Below are positions 45,671 to 55,187 of a stretch of 61,983 bases of DNA, in pieces; within the stretch, counting starts at the first letter, position 1; each line of letters starts with the position of its first letter. The DNA comes from Ignavibacteria bacterium (GTDB lineage: Bacteria; Bacteroidota; Ignavibacteria; Kapaibacteriales; UBA961). The stretch is from positions 1-61,983 of the forward strand of contig VGWD01000012.1 of the NCBI GenBank assembly GCA_016873735.1, written 5' to 3'. The translations under genes were made by a program, and so were the position numbers. The notes under the pieces were generated by a model. It saw only the letters and a list, made by a program, of their open reading frames with translations, searched no databases and was not told the DNA's origin.

Positions 45671-46135
45671 ATATCAGGAATCAATCGCAGACAATTCATA
45701 CGTACTATGGGTGTATTGCCAATTGTGTCAGGAGCAGTAGTCATGAGCATGTGCTCGGCAGGATGTTCCGAAGATGCAACATCACCATTGACAGGTGAAA
45801 AAGTCACATTGCAACTTGCAAATGAAACTACATTGCAAAATGTTGGAGGTTATATCACGAGAACATTCGGTGCGAACATGAATGCAAATAGGCCTATTAT
45901 TGTGATACGTACTACTCAGGACAAATTCAGAGCGATGTCAACATATTGTCCGCATGCAGGAGGAACCATTGGAATATCATCTTCAACCAAGGCCATATGC
46001 CCAAACCATGGAGCAATGTTTGGCTTGAGCGAGGGTAATTTTGCGCAAAATGTAGGTGGACAAAGTACTACTGCTGCTCAGACATTTGTAGTGACATATA
46101 ATCAAAGTGCTAATAGCATCACCATCGCATTTTGA
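45641..46135 (+). CDS. Rieske [2Fe-2S] lipoprotein, Tat-type signal
   Basis: 164 residues (or 159 from the second ATG at 45656). The N-terminus is a twin-arginine signal, 'NRRQFIRTMGV', followed by a hydrophobic stretch and the lipobox 'CSAGC', so folded export and lipid anchoring are likely. The Rieske cluster ligands are complete: C103 and H105 in 'TYCPHAGG', C120 and H123 in 'ICPNHGAMFG'. It transfers one electron in the periplasm; no cytochrome b or dioxygenase partner is adjacent. Its stop overlaps the start of an adenylate cyclase gene (TGATG), so the two are coupled. Confidence 0.93.
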   Translation: MSKNTMSKNTISGINRRQFIRTMGVLPIVSGAVVMSMCSAGCSEDATSPLTGEKVTLQLANETTLQNVGGYITRTFGANMNANRPIIVIRTTQDKFRAMSTYCPHAGGTIGISSSTKAICPNHGAMFGLSEGNFAQNVGGQSTTAAQTFVVTYNQSANSITIAF

Positions 46136-48369
46136 TGATCAAAACTCAATCACATAGTGCCGCCAATCCTGAAATCGAAGCATTGCAATCAATGCTGGAT
46201 ATGGGTCATTATGATAAGTTGGAACAGGAGTGCATAAACATTCTAGAGTCTACCACACAGCATTCACATGAATTTCTTGCGACCATGCATCTTTTTTTAT
46301 CTCAATCTTATTGGAGAAGGGGAAATAAAAACAAGGGAGAAATCTTTTCTGCAATAGCATTGAAAATGCTGCAAGAACATGGGTCTTCTTGGAGTAAAAC
46401 ATTAATCTCCCAAATATATGGTAATGCCGGCGTGCTTCACATGCAAGTTGGCATGTTTGAGAAAGCGCGTGAATACATCAAGTTGGCACTAGAATTATGC
46501 ATTGAAGACAAAGACTCAGATGGTATGTCGAAATATCTGATGAATCTTGGTGTGCTGCATTATTATATGGCTGAGTTTCAAGAGGCACTTAGTTATTATC
46601 AGCAAGGACTTGAGCTAGCGAATCAACTTGGCGATGAAAGAAGAATAGCAAGCTGTGAAACAAATATCGGTATGACATATGTGAGCATATCCGATTATGA
46701 GAATGCACTCATACACTATAAATTCGCACTGAAAAGAGAAGAGTCTTTGGGGAATGCAATCAACATTGCAAACTTGCTTGGCAATATGGGGGTTGTGTAC
46801 AGCAATCTTGGAAAATACACCAAAGCACTTGAATTTTATACCAAAGCGATGAATCTCGATGAGCAATTGGGAATCACAAAAAATTTGGCAAAGTATTATG
46901 GCAATATGGGAGTCGTCTATGGGTCGGTTTCCGATTTCCAAAAAGCATTGGAATGTTATCAACAAGCACTGAAAATCGAAGAAGAACAAGAGAATGTGAT
47001 CGGCGTCATTCGTCAATTGGGCAATATTGCAACAATCAATAAAGATCTTGGAGATTTTGATCAGGCACTCAAGTATAATGAACAAGCACTTGCATTGCTC
47101 CGAGAATATCATAATCCTGATCAAGAAATGATTATTGCAAAGAATCTCGGTGAAATTTATAGAGCCAATGGTGATGTGAAGAATGCATTGCATTATTTCA
47201 CGCTTCAAATGGACATGGCAAAAAAAATCGGGATAAGATCAGAAGTTGCATCTGCATATGGAAATCTTGGTCTGCTCTATGTTATCATTGAAGAATATTC
47301 CCAAGCCTTTGATCACTTTATTGAAGCAATATCAATCTCCAATGAACTTGGAATCAAAGCTGAGGAAGCAGGATGGAAATCTGCATTGGGCGATCTTTAT
47401 GGGAATCCTTCATTTGAACAATACAATACAACAATATCAGAGGAATTATTGAAGGAAGCTCTTTCCGTACACAATGAATTAGGACAAAAACGTGAAGAGT
47501 ATCGATCCCATCTTTCACTTTCACATCTCTATGAAACACTCGATCGAGTGCCCGAAGCATTTCATCATTTCAAGTTCTTTCATGGCTTGGAAAAAGAAGT
47601 ATTGAATGAGCAAGCAATGAAACAAGCAGTGGAACTCGAGCTGATTCGCAAAATCGAACAGATAGAGCGTAACAATAAAGAAGCGATGATTCGATTCGAA
47701 GAAAAAGAACGTATTCTTCATGATATCCTTCCGATTGAGATTGCAAATAGAATTGTTTCCGGAGAGACAATGATAGCAGAGCAGCATGATGATGTGAGTA
47801 TCATCTTTGCTGATATTGTTTCTTTCACTGAAACTGCATTGCTTCTGAAACCGGCCGAAGTTGTTGGAACATTGAATGATTTGTTCACAGAATTCGATTC
47901 AATTGCTCTCGAATTGGGCATAGAGAAGATAAAAACATTGGGTGATGCCTATATGGGAGCTTGCGGCATTCCAACTGCCAGGGAAGATCATGCCATACGA
48001 ATGGTTCAATTTGCCTTTCGTGTGATGGAGGCATCCAATAAGTATCGTTTTCCGGGTCAGGATACCATACGTATAAGGGTCGGGCTACATTGCGGACCCG
48101 TCATTGCAGGTGTGATTGGCGGACATAAATACACATATGATCTTTGGGGTGATTCCGTAAACACGGCATCAAGAATGGAATCGCAAGGTGAACGTGATCA
48201 AATTCATGTCAGTGAAGACTTCATAAGAACCATTTGCAATATATCAGCGGATATGGAAATCCCGAGTACACATGCACTACCTTTTGGTACGCTTGCCATT
48301 CATGATAGGGGTACCACAATGATCAAAGGCAGAGGCTCGATGCGGACATTCTTTGTAGCAGTGGTCTGA
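46135..48369 (+). CDS. TPR-containing class III adenylate cyclase
   Basis: 744 residues from the ATG at 46135; a TTG one codon earlier is ignored. Residues about 30-450 form some ten TPR units ('NLGVLHYYMAEFQEALSYYQ', 'NMGVVYSNLGKYTKALEFYT'). A coiled coil (about 490-545) leads into the CHD catalytic domain. Metal-binding aspartates are in 'IIFADIVSFTE' and 'TLGDAYMGACG', the purine-selecting Lys and Asp in 'EKIKTLGD' and 'YDLWGDSVN' (the adenylate, not guanylate, pair), and the transition-state Arg in 'NTASRME'. It has no TM segment and is likely cytoplasmic. It lies between two Rieske-type genes and is coupled to the first. Confidence 0.93.
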   Translation: MIKTQSHSAANPEIEALQSMLDMGHYDKLEQECINILESTTQHSHEFLATMHLFLSQSYWRRGNKNKGEIFSAIALKMLQEHGSSWSKTLISQIYGNAGVLHMQVGMFEKAREYIKLALELCIEDKDSDGMSKYLMNLGVLHYYMAEFQEALSYYQQGLELANQLGDERRIASCETNIGMTYVSISDYENALIHYKFALKREESLGNAINIANLLGNMGVVYSNLGKYTKALEFYTKAMNLDEQLGITKNLAKYYGNMGVVYGSVSDFQKALECYQQALKIEEEQENVIGVIRQLGNIATINKDLGDFDQALKYNEQALALLREYHNPDQEMIIAKNLGEIYRANGDVKNALHYFTLQMDMAKKIGIRSEVASAYGNLGLLYVIIEEYSQAFDHFIEAISISNELGIKAEEAGWKSALGDLYGNPSFEQYNTTISEELLKEALSVHNELGQKREEYRSHLSLSHLYETLDRVPEAFHHFKFFHGLEKEVLNEQAMKQAVELELIRKIEQIERNNKEAMIRFEEKERILHDILPIEIANRIVSGETMIAEQHDDVSIIFADIVSFTETALLLKPAEVVGTLNDLFTEFDSIALELGIEKIKTLGDAYMGACGIPTAREDHAIRMVQFAFRVMEASNKYRFPGQDTIRIRVGLHCGPVIAGVIGGHKYTYDLWGDSVNTASRMESQGERDQIHVSEDFIRTICNISADMEIPSTHALPFGTLAIHDRGTTMIKGRGSMRTFFVAVV

Positions 48370-48447
48370 CCAGCCACATATAAAGCAAATTTATGTTGGA
48401 ATTATATACTATTCTTGATATCTTCACATATCATTTTAAAACTATCA

Positions 48448-48960
48448 ATGGGTACATCAATGTCAGAGAAGAAACCACTTACGGATGCTCAAAGAAGAAT
48501 TGTGTTAAAAGCTCTTGGTATAGCTCCATTGGCTTCGGCAGGACTATTCATGAATTTATCGCTATCTAGTTGTTCCAATGATTCAACATCTCCAAGCGAT
48601 GGTTTGATTGAATTGAAGGTTGCCGATGAACCCGGCTTGGGAAATATTGATGGTTTTGTGAGAAGAACTTATGGATCTAACAATAATGGAGATCCAATCA
48701 TTATCATTAAAACCGAAGAAAACACCTATCGATGCATTGCAGTTGGATGCCCCAAAAATTGCGAAAAGAAATCACCTGCACCTGCATTAGGTAATCCCAA
48801 AAACAAAGAGATCATTTGTGAAACATGTCCTATGAAAGCCAAGTATTCAGTGGATGAGAAAAATTTTGGCAATGTAGTTGAAAGCGGTCCATCACAAACG
48901 CTCAGAGAATTTCCTGCAACATTCAATCCAACGACAGGAATATTGAAGATCAATTTTTGA
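48448..48960 (+). CDS. Rieske-like lipoprotein with histidine ligands replaced
   Basis: 170 residues from the ATG at 48448 (ATG at 48460 also possible). The N-terminus is Tat-like, 'QRRIVLKALGIAPLAS', with the lipobox 'LSLSSC'. The body aligns with the Rieske protein two genes upstream ('GFVRRTYGSNNNGDPIIIIK' against 'GYITRTFGANMNANRPIIVI'). The ligand loops differ: CPH becomes 'GCPKNC' (C101, K103, C105) and CPNH becomes 'ICETCPMK' (C124, C127). The two histidines are lost and two cysteines gained, leaving a four-cysteine set. It may bind a different Fe-S centre or zinc, or be inactive. It follows the cyclase by 78 bp and ends at a terminator. Confidence 0.83.
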   Translation: MGTSMSEKKPLTDAQRRIVLKALGIAPLASAGLFMNLSLSSCSNDSTSPSDGLIELKVADEPGLGNIDGFVRRTYGSNNNGDPIIIIKTEENTYRCIAVGCPKNCEKKSPAPALGNPKNKEIICETCPMKAKYSVDEKNFGNVVESGPSQTLREFPATFNPTTGILKINF

Positions 48961-48982
48961 TGAATGAATTTCATCAAAAACT

Positions 48983-49010
48983 AAAAGGCTTCCATTGGAA
49001 GCCTTTTGTA
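48983..49010 (+). terminator. Rho-independent terminator
   Basis: AAAAGGCTTCC (48983-48993) pairs with GGAAGCCTTTT (48997-49007) across a 3-nt loop. It ends the protease/Rieske/cyclase stretch and, having A-rich and T-rich flanks, could also serve the convergent peptidase gene. Confidence 0.85.
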
Positions 49011-50051
49011 TTATATGCTGAATTCATGCGAATGTTCAAGAAATGCAATGAGCAATCGTATTGTTGCTTCGATGTCATCTTTGTGTACTGCTTCGGCAAC
49101 CGTATGCGTATATCGACATGGAATGGAAAGTGTGATTACAGGAATGCCATCTCGTGATACTTGCATTGCACCGGCATCGGTGCCACCGCTCGGGAGTACT
49201 TCATATTGATGCGGAATTTCAAAACGCTCGGCGAGTTCGCAGAAGAATTGATAAAGTCCATAATGCGATACGGATAAACTATCCATCACTTTGATTCCAA
49301 CACCTTTTCCAACTTTCACGCAATGATCCTTTTCATCAACGCCAGGAATATCTGCAGCAATGGTGATGTCCAATGCAATACCTATATCGGGTTGCAATCC
49401 GAATGAAGCGGTTCTCGCGCCACGAACGCCAATTTCTTCTTGAACGGTTGCAACTGCATGAATGTGATCGTCACTGTGTTTGAATCTTCTGAATGCTTCA
49501 AGCATCACATATATACCGACTCTGTCATCAAGTGTTTTCCCTGAATACAAATTTCCCATTTCCATCAAATCACATTGCATGGTGACGGGGTCTCCGATTT
49601 TCACCAATTCCTTCACCTTGTCTTCGGGCAATCCGATATCAATGAATAAATCTGAGAGGGGAACAACCTTATTGCGTTCTTCCGGTGTGGTAAAATGAGT
49701 GGGTTTGAATCCGAATACGCCCGGAAATTGTCCGGACTTGGTATGTACCGTCACACGATGAGCGATCAATACTCGTGGGTCGAAGCCACCAAGGGGTTGC
49801 ACATAGAGAAAACCTTCCTTATTGATGAATCGTACGATGAAACCTATTTCATCCATGTGTGCTGCAAGCATGATGGATCTTGGTGCATTGCCTTTTCCCT
49901 TTTTCATGGCAAAGAGATTACCCATAGGATCGGTTCTTAAAGGTTCATCGGACTGTGGGGCGAGGATTGAAGTGACATAATCACGGAAATGATGTTCGCG
50001 ACCGGGTATTCCGGGTGTTTTGCAGAGGGTTTGTAAGAGTTCAAAAGACAT
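49011..50051 (-). CDS. M42-family aminopeptidase
   Basis: 346 residues from the ATG at 50051 ('MSFELLQTLCKTPGIPGREH'); the frame continues to 50072 without better support. Dinuclear metal-site motifs are all present: 'MLAAHMDEIGFIV', 'GKTLDDRVGIYVML', 'VATVQEEIGVRGA' and 'IALDITIAADIPG', with the last ligand in 'RYTHTVAEAV'. 'PSGGTDAGAM' is conserved. M42 enzymes (FrvX, TET, glutamyl aminopeptidase-like) trim peptides in the cytoplasm as large oligomers. It is divergent from the TonB receptor. Confidence 0.95.
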   Translation of the reverse strand: MSFELLQTLCKTPGIPGREHHFRDYVTSILAPQSDEPLRTDPMGNLFAMKKGKGNAPRSIMLAAHMDEIGFIVRFINKEGFLYVQPLGGFDPRVLIAHRVTVHTKSGQFPGVFGFKPTHFTTPEERNKVVPLSDLFIDIGLPEDKVKELVKIGDPVTMQCDLMEMGNLYSGKTLDDRVGIYVMLEAFRRFKHSDDHIHAVATVQEEIGVRGARTASFGLQPDIGIALDITIAADIPGVDEKDHCVKVGKGVGIKVMDSLSVSHYGLYQFFCELAERFEIPHQYEVLPSGGTDAGAMQVSRDGIPVITLSIPCRYTHTVAEAVHKDDIEATIRLLIAFLEHSHEFSI

Positions 50052-50097
50052 ATTCGCTCCTGGATTTTCCACAAAGTTAGGTAAAAGTGCTCGTACA

Positions 50098-50152
50098 TTA
50101 CCAAGTGGTAATATGGCCGTAACATACAGGTTACATCATGCCGGTAATTTTG
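50098..50152. promoter_or_regulatory. Divergent control region of peptidase and TonB receptor
   Basis: TTACC-N4-GGTAA (50098-50111) and GTAAC-N6-GTTAC (50119-50134) are perfect inverted repeats. TAATTTTG (50145-50152) matches the Bacteroidota -7 element for the receptor gene, but no clear TTTG lies 19 bp upstream. Regulator unknown. Confidence 0.35.
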
Positions 50153-50195
50153 CATTGTTCTCGTGTGTGTTGTACCATTTTCGAACAGATTTCTC

Positions 50196-53075
50196 ATGCA
50201 AAATCGTTTTTCAGCAATTGTTTTCGCTCTTCTACTAGGTTTTGGCGGGGCGTTCTCATCAGCTTTTTCTCAAGATGGCATCATCTCAGGTACTGTAAAG
50301 GATGCCGAAACAGGCGAACCTATGAGAAGCGTTACTGTACGTTTAAAAGACACCAAAAAAGGTGCTTTTTCTGATGTGAAGGGGAAATATACCATCAAAG
50401 CAGTAGCCCCCGGGACTTATTCCATCATCTTCACTTCTGTTGGCTTTTCCTCAAAAACGGTTGGATCAGTAATCGTCACCGCGGGTCAAACAACCACAAT
50501 CAATGCCACATTATCTCCCGAATCCAAAAAAACGGAAGATGTCGTGATTGAAGCACGTCGTTCAAATGAAGCGCAGTCGACGATTCTTGCACAAAGAAAA
50601 AATGCGGCTCAAGTAAGTGATGGCATTTCAAAAGAAGAAATTTCCAAGACTCCCGATGGCGATGCCGGACAGGCATTGAAACGTGTTTCAGGGGTTACGC
50701 TTGTTGGAGATAAATTCGTCTATGTACGTGGTGTTAGTGATCGCTACAATAATACCACATTGAATGGTGCAGGTTTGGCAACCACAGAACCTGATAAGCG
50801 TTCATTTGCTTTCGATATGTTTCCATCCGAATTTTTGCAAAGCGCAAATGTCGCAAAATCATTCACACCCGATCTTCCGGGAAACTTCGTTGGTGGCCTT
50901 GTTCAATTGAACACAGTTGACTTTCCCGATGGTTTTTCATTAAAGGCATCAATTTCAAGTGCATTCAATACCAATACAACACTACGCGACAATGCATTCT
51001 TAAGCACACCCGGAAGTTCTTCCGATTGGTTGGGTTTTGATGATGGAATGAGATCTCTTCCATCAAGTGCTCCTGCAAACAGGTCAGAAACAGACAGATT
51101 GGTTCGAGATGCTTATGCCGGAAAGGAAGATGCGCAAAATAAGCTTCAACAATTTGCTCGTGACCTGAAGTCCAATTCGTGGCAAAGAGATTCAAGTTCC
51201 GCAAATCCAAATACAAGCGTTAATCTTGCTTATACGGATATTTTCGAAGTTGGTGGAAATGAGCTTGGTGTGATTGCTTCTGTATCACATGGAAATTCAT
51301 ATGCCATCAAATCCGCAACAGACCGTAATACTTTGCTTGCAGATGGATCTTATGAGCGTAAGAGTAGCGGGTCAGTTTCAAACAGATCAGCAGGCATAGG
51401 AGCTTTGGTGAATCTTGCATATAAGATTGGTACCACAAACTCCATCAGCTTCAAGAACATGTACAATCGTTCGATTGATGATGAGACATTGTTTTTGCAA
51501 GGCGCAGATTCAGCACAGGGAATTGATTTCAGACAATTCAGTGCTCAATTCGTACAAAAAGAATTATTGTCAACACAAGTGAGCGGTGAGCATACATTGC
51601 CACTCAACAATATGCTCCTTGATTGGAGATATGGTTATTCACAATCCGAGCGTGATGAGCCGGATTTCAGAAGACTTCGTTATTCACGCCAATCAACTTC
51701 TCCTGATGCGCCATTCATAGCGGATATTCAGCCATTGGGTGATGGTACTCTTGCCGGAAGATTCTTCTCGAATTTGACAGACAAAGTAAATGGTGGTTCA
51801 TTCAATCTCACCATCCCTGTGACTGCTGAGTTGAAAATCAAGACTGGTGCGCTCACCGAAATTCGTGATAGAAGTTTTTCTGCTCGCTCTTTTGCATTGG
51901 CATCAAATGATGGAAATGGATTATTGGGAACAGACTTCTTCGCAACTTCTCCTGACAAACTGTTTTCCGGACAAAACTTTGACAAAAGGGGAGATACATT
52001 ATATGTGCGCGAAGACTCCAAACCAAGTGATGGTTATTCCGGAACTGAAAGTTTATATGCCGGTTATGCAATGATTGATGCTCCTTTTGAAATCGGATCT
52101 GAAAAATTCCGAGTAATCACCGGTTTGCGCATAGAAGACAATACAATCAATCTCAATGGATTTTTCTCAATTGGGCAAGTTGCAAATGTTGATTATCACA
52201 CATTTGATTATCTGCCGGCCCTGAATCTCATTTATAAAATGAATGAGACAACAAATATTCGTGCATCAGCCTCACAAACACTCACTCGTCCAACATTCCG
52301 TGAATTGGCTCCATTCGAATTTTACAACTTCAATGATCTTGTGAATGTTCGCGGAAACACAAAACTCAATCGCAGTCAAGTAGAAAATTATGATTTGCGT
52401 TTTGAAACATTCATGGGCCCGGGTGAAGTATTCTCTGTCAGTGGATTTTACAAGAATTTCAGAAATCCGATTGAAGAAACATTGAGTGGTGAAACAGGTG
52501 GTAAGCCCGATAGAACATGGGAAAATGGTGGAGCTGTTCGTGATTCTCTCGGCAATATCATCAAGAATGGATTTGCGAATAACTATGGTGTGGAATTCGA
52601 ATTCAGAAAAGGTCTTGGATTCCTTGGTTCCATGTTCTCAAATTTCATGTTTGGTACAAATATCACGCTGATCAATTCTGCATTGACAATCAGCCAAGGG
52701 AATTCACAAGAGACAAGACCAATGTGGGGTCAATCACCTTATTCGGTCAATGCATCATTGTATTACATGAATCCTGAAACAGGAACATCTGTCAATCTTG
52801 CTTATAACAGAGCAGGACGTCGCATCGTATCAGTAGCGCAATTGGGTCGTTTTCCAGGTCTTGAAAGCCAAGAAATTTCACCTCACTGGTTTGAAGAAGC
52901 AAGAGATCTTGTGGACATTTCAATTTCGCAAACAATTTCATCCATGTTCGATGTAAAATTTGTTGTTCGTGATCTTCTGAATCAGACATTGTATTGGAAA
53001 CAAGGTGATCGCACCGTGCAATCCAATGTATTTGGAAGTACTTTCTCATTGAGCATTTCATACAAATGGCAATAA
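50196..53075 (+). CDS. TonB-dependent outer-membrane receptor
   Basis: 959 residues from the ATG at 50196 ('MQNRFSAIVFALLLGFGGAF', signal peptide). An N-terminal carboxypeptidase-D-regulatory-like domain spans about 25-110 ('GTVKDAETGEPMRSVTVRLK'). The plug follows (about 125-250), with 'RVSGVTLVGDKFVYVRGVSD' and 'RYNNTTLNGAGLATTEPDKR'. Then the 22-strand barrel runs to 'NVFGSTFSLSISYKWQ', ending in an aromatic residue cluster. It imports an unknown large ligand in a TonB-driven way. No SusD partner is present; instead the next gene, 35 bp on, encodes a T9SS protein of a family often paired with such receptors. Confidence 0.93.
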   Translation: MQNRFSAIVFALLLGFGGAFSSAFSQDGIISGTVKDAETGEPMRSVTVRLKDTKKGAFSDVKGKYTIKAVAPGTYSIIFTSVGFSSKTVGSVIVTAGQTTTINATLSPESKKTEDVVIEARRSNEAQSTILAQRKNAAQVSDGISKEEISKTPDGDAGQALKRVSGVTLVGDKFVYVRGVSDRYNNTTLNGAGLATTEPDKRSFAFDMFPSEFLQSANVAKSFTPDLPGNFVGGLVQLNTVDFPDGFSLKASISSAFNTNTTLRDNAFLSTPGSSSDWLGFDDGMRSLPSSAPANRSETDRLVRDAYAGKEDAQNKLQQFARDLKSNSWQRDSSSANPNTSVNLAYTDIFEVGGNELGVIASVSHGNSYAIKSATDRNTLLADGSYERKSSGSVSNRSAGIGALVNLAYKIGTTNSISFKNMYNRSIDDETLFLQGADSAQGIDFRQFSAQFVQKELLSTQVSGEHTLPLNNMLLDWRYGYSQSERDEPDFRRLRYSRQSTSPDAPFIADIQPLGDGTLAGRFFSNLTDKVNGGSFNLTIPVTAELKIKTGALTEIRDRSFSARSFALASNDGNGLLGTDFFATSPDKLFSGQNFDKRGDTLYVREDSKPSDGYSGTESLYAGYAMIDAPFEIGSEKFRVITGLRIEDNTINLNGFFSIGQVANVDYHTFDYLPALNLIYKMNETTNIRASASQTLTRPTFRELAPFEFYNFNDLVNVRGNTKLNRSQVENYDLRFETFMGPGEVFSVSGFYKNFRNPIEETLSGETGGKPDRTWENGGAVRDSLGNIIKNGFANNYGVEFEFRKGLGFLGSMFSNFMFGTNITLINSALTISQGNSQETRPMWGQSPYSVNASLYYMNPETGTSVNLAYNRAGRRIVSVAQLGRFPGLESQEISPHWFEEARDLVDISISQTISSMFDVKFVVRDLLNQTLYWKQGDRTVQSNVFGSTFSLSISYKWQ

Positions 53076-53110
53076 AGATAATTATCATTCACATATTCAA
53101 GCAGAGAGCC

Positions 53111-55111
53111 ATGAAATACATAGCTTCCCTCTTATTGGCATTCCTTGCATTGTCGGCACAACTTTGGGCTCAAAACCCTAGAATACTAAGTCCAGGCGGT
53201 GCAGCTTTGGAAACATATCGTGCAGGCAGTTCTTATGATTTGGTTTGGGATACAACCACAACCACTCTAGGACAAAGATTCAGATTTCAATTTGGAACTT
53301 CGCCTTCCGGTCCATGGACTGATCTCCCCGGAGCTACAAATGTTCCGGATAGCAATGCAAGCTCAACTTTCAGAAGGGGAAGATTCATTGGTGGATTCAG
53401 AGCTCCATCACTACAAACTCTGACGGGCTATGTAAGAATGGTTCTTATTTCGGATACCACAAGGTTTGGTGTGTCAACAAATCCGATTGTGATTGAAAGA
53501 CCAAATCCAACAAGAATAGATTCTACCATAACCGGTACAATTACAACAAACCTTTTCTTGTCTAATCAGAAGATATATGGATTGAAAGGATTCGTTCATG
53601 TAGTTTCACCTGCAACGTTGACAATACAAGCAGGTACGATAATCGTGGGCGATACAGTGGGAGTAAATTCAGCTCTTGTTATTAATCGTGGGGCAAAAAT
53701 CATTGCAAATGGAACAGCTACTTTACCAATTGTCATGACTTCTTCTGCACCTCCGGGTGAACGTAGAGCCGGTGACTGGGGCGGACTATTGATTTATGGA
53801 AAAGCACGCATCAATAACCCCGGTGGTGAAGCTGCACAAGAAGGCGGCGTTGCAAATGCGAATGATAAAACCAAATGGTATTATGGTGGAACAGATGATA
53901 ATGACAATAGTGGTTCATTGCAATATGTTCGCGTTGAATTTGGTGGTATCGCACTTCAACCAAATCAGGAATTGAATGGTATCACATTGGGTGGTGTTGG
54001 TCGCGGAACAACATTCGAGCGTATCCAAGTGAGCTATTCCAATGATGATGCATTTGAATGGTTTGGTGGATCGGTAGATGGTAAATATCTCATAGCAACC
54101 GGTACATTAGATGATGACTTTGATACAGACAATGGATTCAGTGGTCGCATACAATTCGGTATAGTACAGCGCTTCAAGAATAGAGCTGATCAATCAACAT
54201 CTCAAGCATTCGAAGCTGACAATGATGCAACAGCAACATATAATTCACCATTGTCATCATCAATATTCTCGAATGTAACAGCAATTGGTCCTTTGGCTGA
54301 TACAGCAAATTCTCCAAATTCACGCTTTGGTGCAGCTGCTCAAATCAGAAGAAATTCTCGTCAATCAATTTTCAATTCCGTATTCGTGGGTTGGCCACGT
54401 GGTATTGAAATTGCTCAAGTCCCAACAATGAATGCAGCTTTAGCTGATTCATTGCAAATCAGAAATAATAGCTGGTACGGCGTGAAAGGAACTGCTTTGA
54501 ATCTTGCCGGCGGAACACCTCCTGCAGGACTTGATGCAACATGGATTGCAAAACCTGAATTTGGCAATGTTCTCGATCGCTCAACTCCGAACTTAGCAAT
54601 GCTCGAAAATGCATTTGCTGAGGATGTGACATTCAATCCTGCACCAAAAACAGGTTCTCCACTTCTTGGAACAGCATCATTTACGAAAAATGGAGTTGTT
54701 GCAATTGATGATGCCTATTTTGAAAAAGTAACCTATCGCGGAGCAATGGGCTTGCAAAGATGGGATTTGCCATGGGCAAATTATGATCCGGTCAATACAG
54801 ATTACAAAGCACAGAATCCAAGTAGGATTGATGAAGGTTCCGTAAAAGGTGGAATGACAATTGAAGTCACTCCAAATCCGGCTACAGACAGAGTGAGAGT
54901 TCGTTATGAAGTATCGCAGACATCGCTTGTAAGCATTCGCCTGTACAATGCGTCCGGCACATTAAACACTGATTTCATCAGTGGTCAAAGCCAAGAACCG
55001 GGTATCTATGAATTCATCATTGATACACAGGATCTCGCATCGGGAATGTATTTCATGCAGATCATCACAGATCAAGGTGTTCGCACAGAAACCATTAGCG
55101 TCATTCGCTAA
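53111..55111 (+). CDS. T9SS surface protein paired with the TonB receptor
   Basis: 666 residues from the ATG at 53111 (signal 'MKYIASLLLAFLALSAQLWA'). After a beta-sandwich (about 25-145) comes the recognisable core of a widespread Bacteroidota family: 'IYGLKGFVHVVSPATLTIQA', 'GDWGGLLIYGKARINNPGGE', 'YVRVEFGGIALQPNQELNGI' and 'DDDFDTDNGFSGRIQFGIVQ'. The shape is beta-helix-like and rich in Asp/Asn/Gly. A T9SS type A sorting domain ends it ('LASGMYFMQIITDQGVRTET'). As partner of the upstream receptor it may capture the ligand outside the cell. Relatives are found near phosphate-related genes, but a phosphate role is only inference. Confidence 0.87.
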   Translation: MKYIASLLLAFLALSAQLWAQNPRILSPGGAALETYRAGSSYDLVWDTTTTTLGQRFRFQFGTSPSGPWTDLPGATNVPDSNASSTFRRGRFIGGFRAPSLQTLTGYVRMVLISDTTRFGVSTNPIVIERPNPTRIDSTITGTITTNLFLSNQKIYGLKGFVHVVSPATLTIQAGTIIVGDTVGVNSALVINRGAKIIANGTATLPIVMTSSAPPGERRAGDWGGLLIYGKARINNPGGEAAQEGGVANANDKTKWYYGGTDDNDNSGSLQYVRVEFGGIALQPNQELNGITLGGVGRGTTFERIQVSYSNDDAFEWFGGSVDGKYLIATGTLDDDFDTDNGFSGRIQFGIVQRFKNRADQSTSQAFEADNDATATYNSPLSSSIFSNVTAIGPLADTANSPNSRFGAAAQIRRNSRQSIFNSVFVGWPRGIEIAQVPTMNAALADSLQIRNNSWYGVKGTALNLAGGTPPAGLDATWIAKPEFGNVLDRSTPNLAMLENAFAEDVTFNPAPKTGSPLLGTASFTKNGVVAIDDAYFEKVTYRGAMGLQRWDLPWANYDPVNTDYKAQNPSRIDEGSVKGGMTIEVTPNPATDRVRVRYEVSQTSLVSIRLYNASGTLNTDFISGQSQEPGIYEFIIDTQDLASGMYFMQIITDQGVRTETISVIR

Positions 55112-55129
55112 TGCACACACACAGAACAA

Positions 55130-55166
55130 TGTCGATACAGGTTTATCTTGTATCGGCATTTTGTTT
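55130..55166 (+). terminator. Probable terminator after the TonB/T9SS pair
   Basis: TGTCGATACAG (55130-55140) and TTGTATCGGCA (55148-55158) form a stem with one mismatch, followed by TTTTGTTT. It separates the pair from arsC. Confidence 0.65.
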
Positions 55167-55187
55167 ATTAACTATTCATAAGTGACC

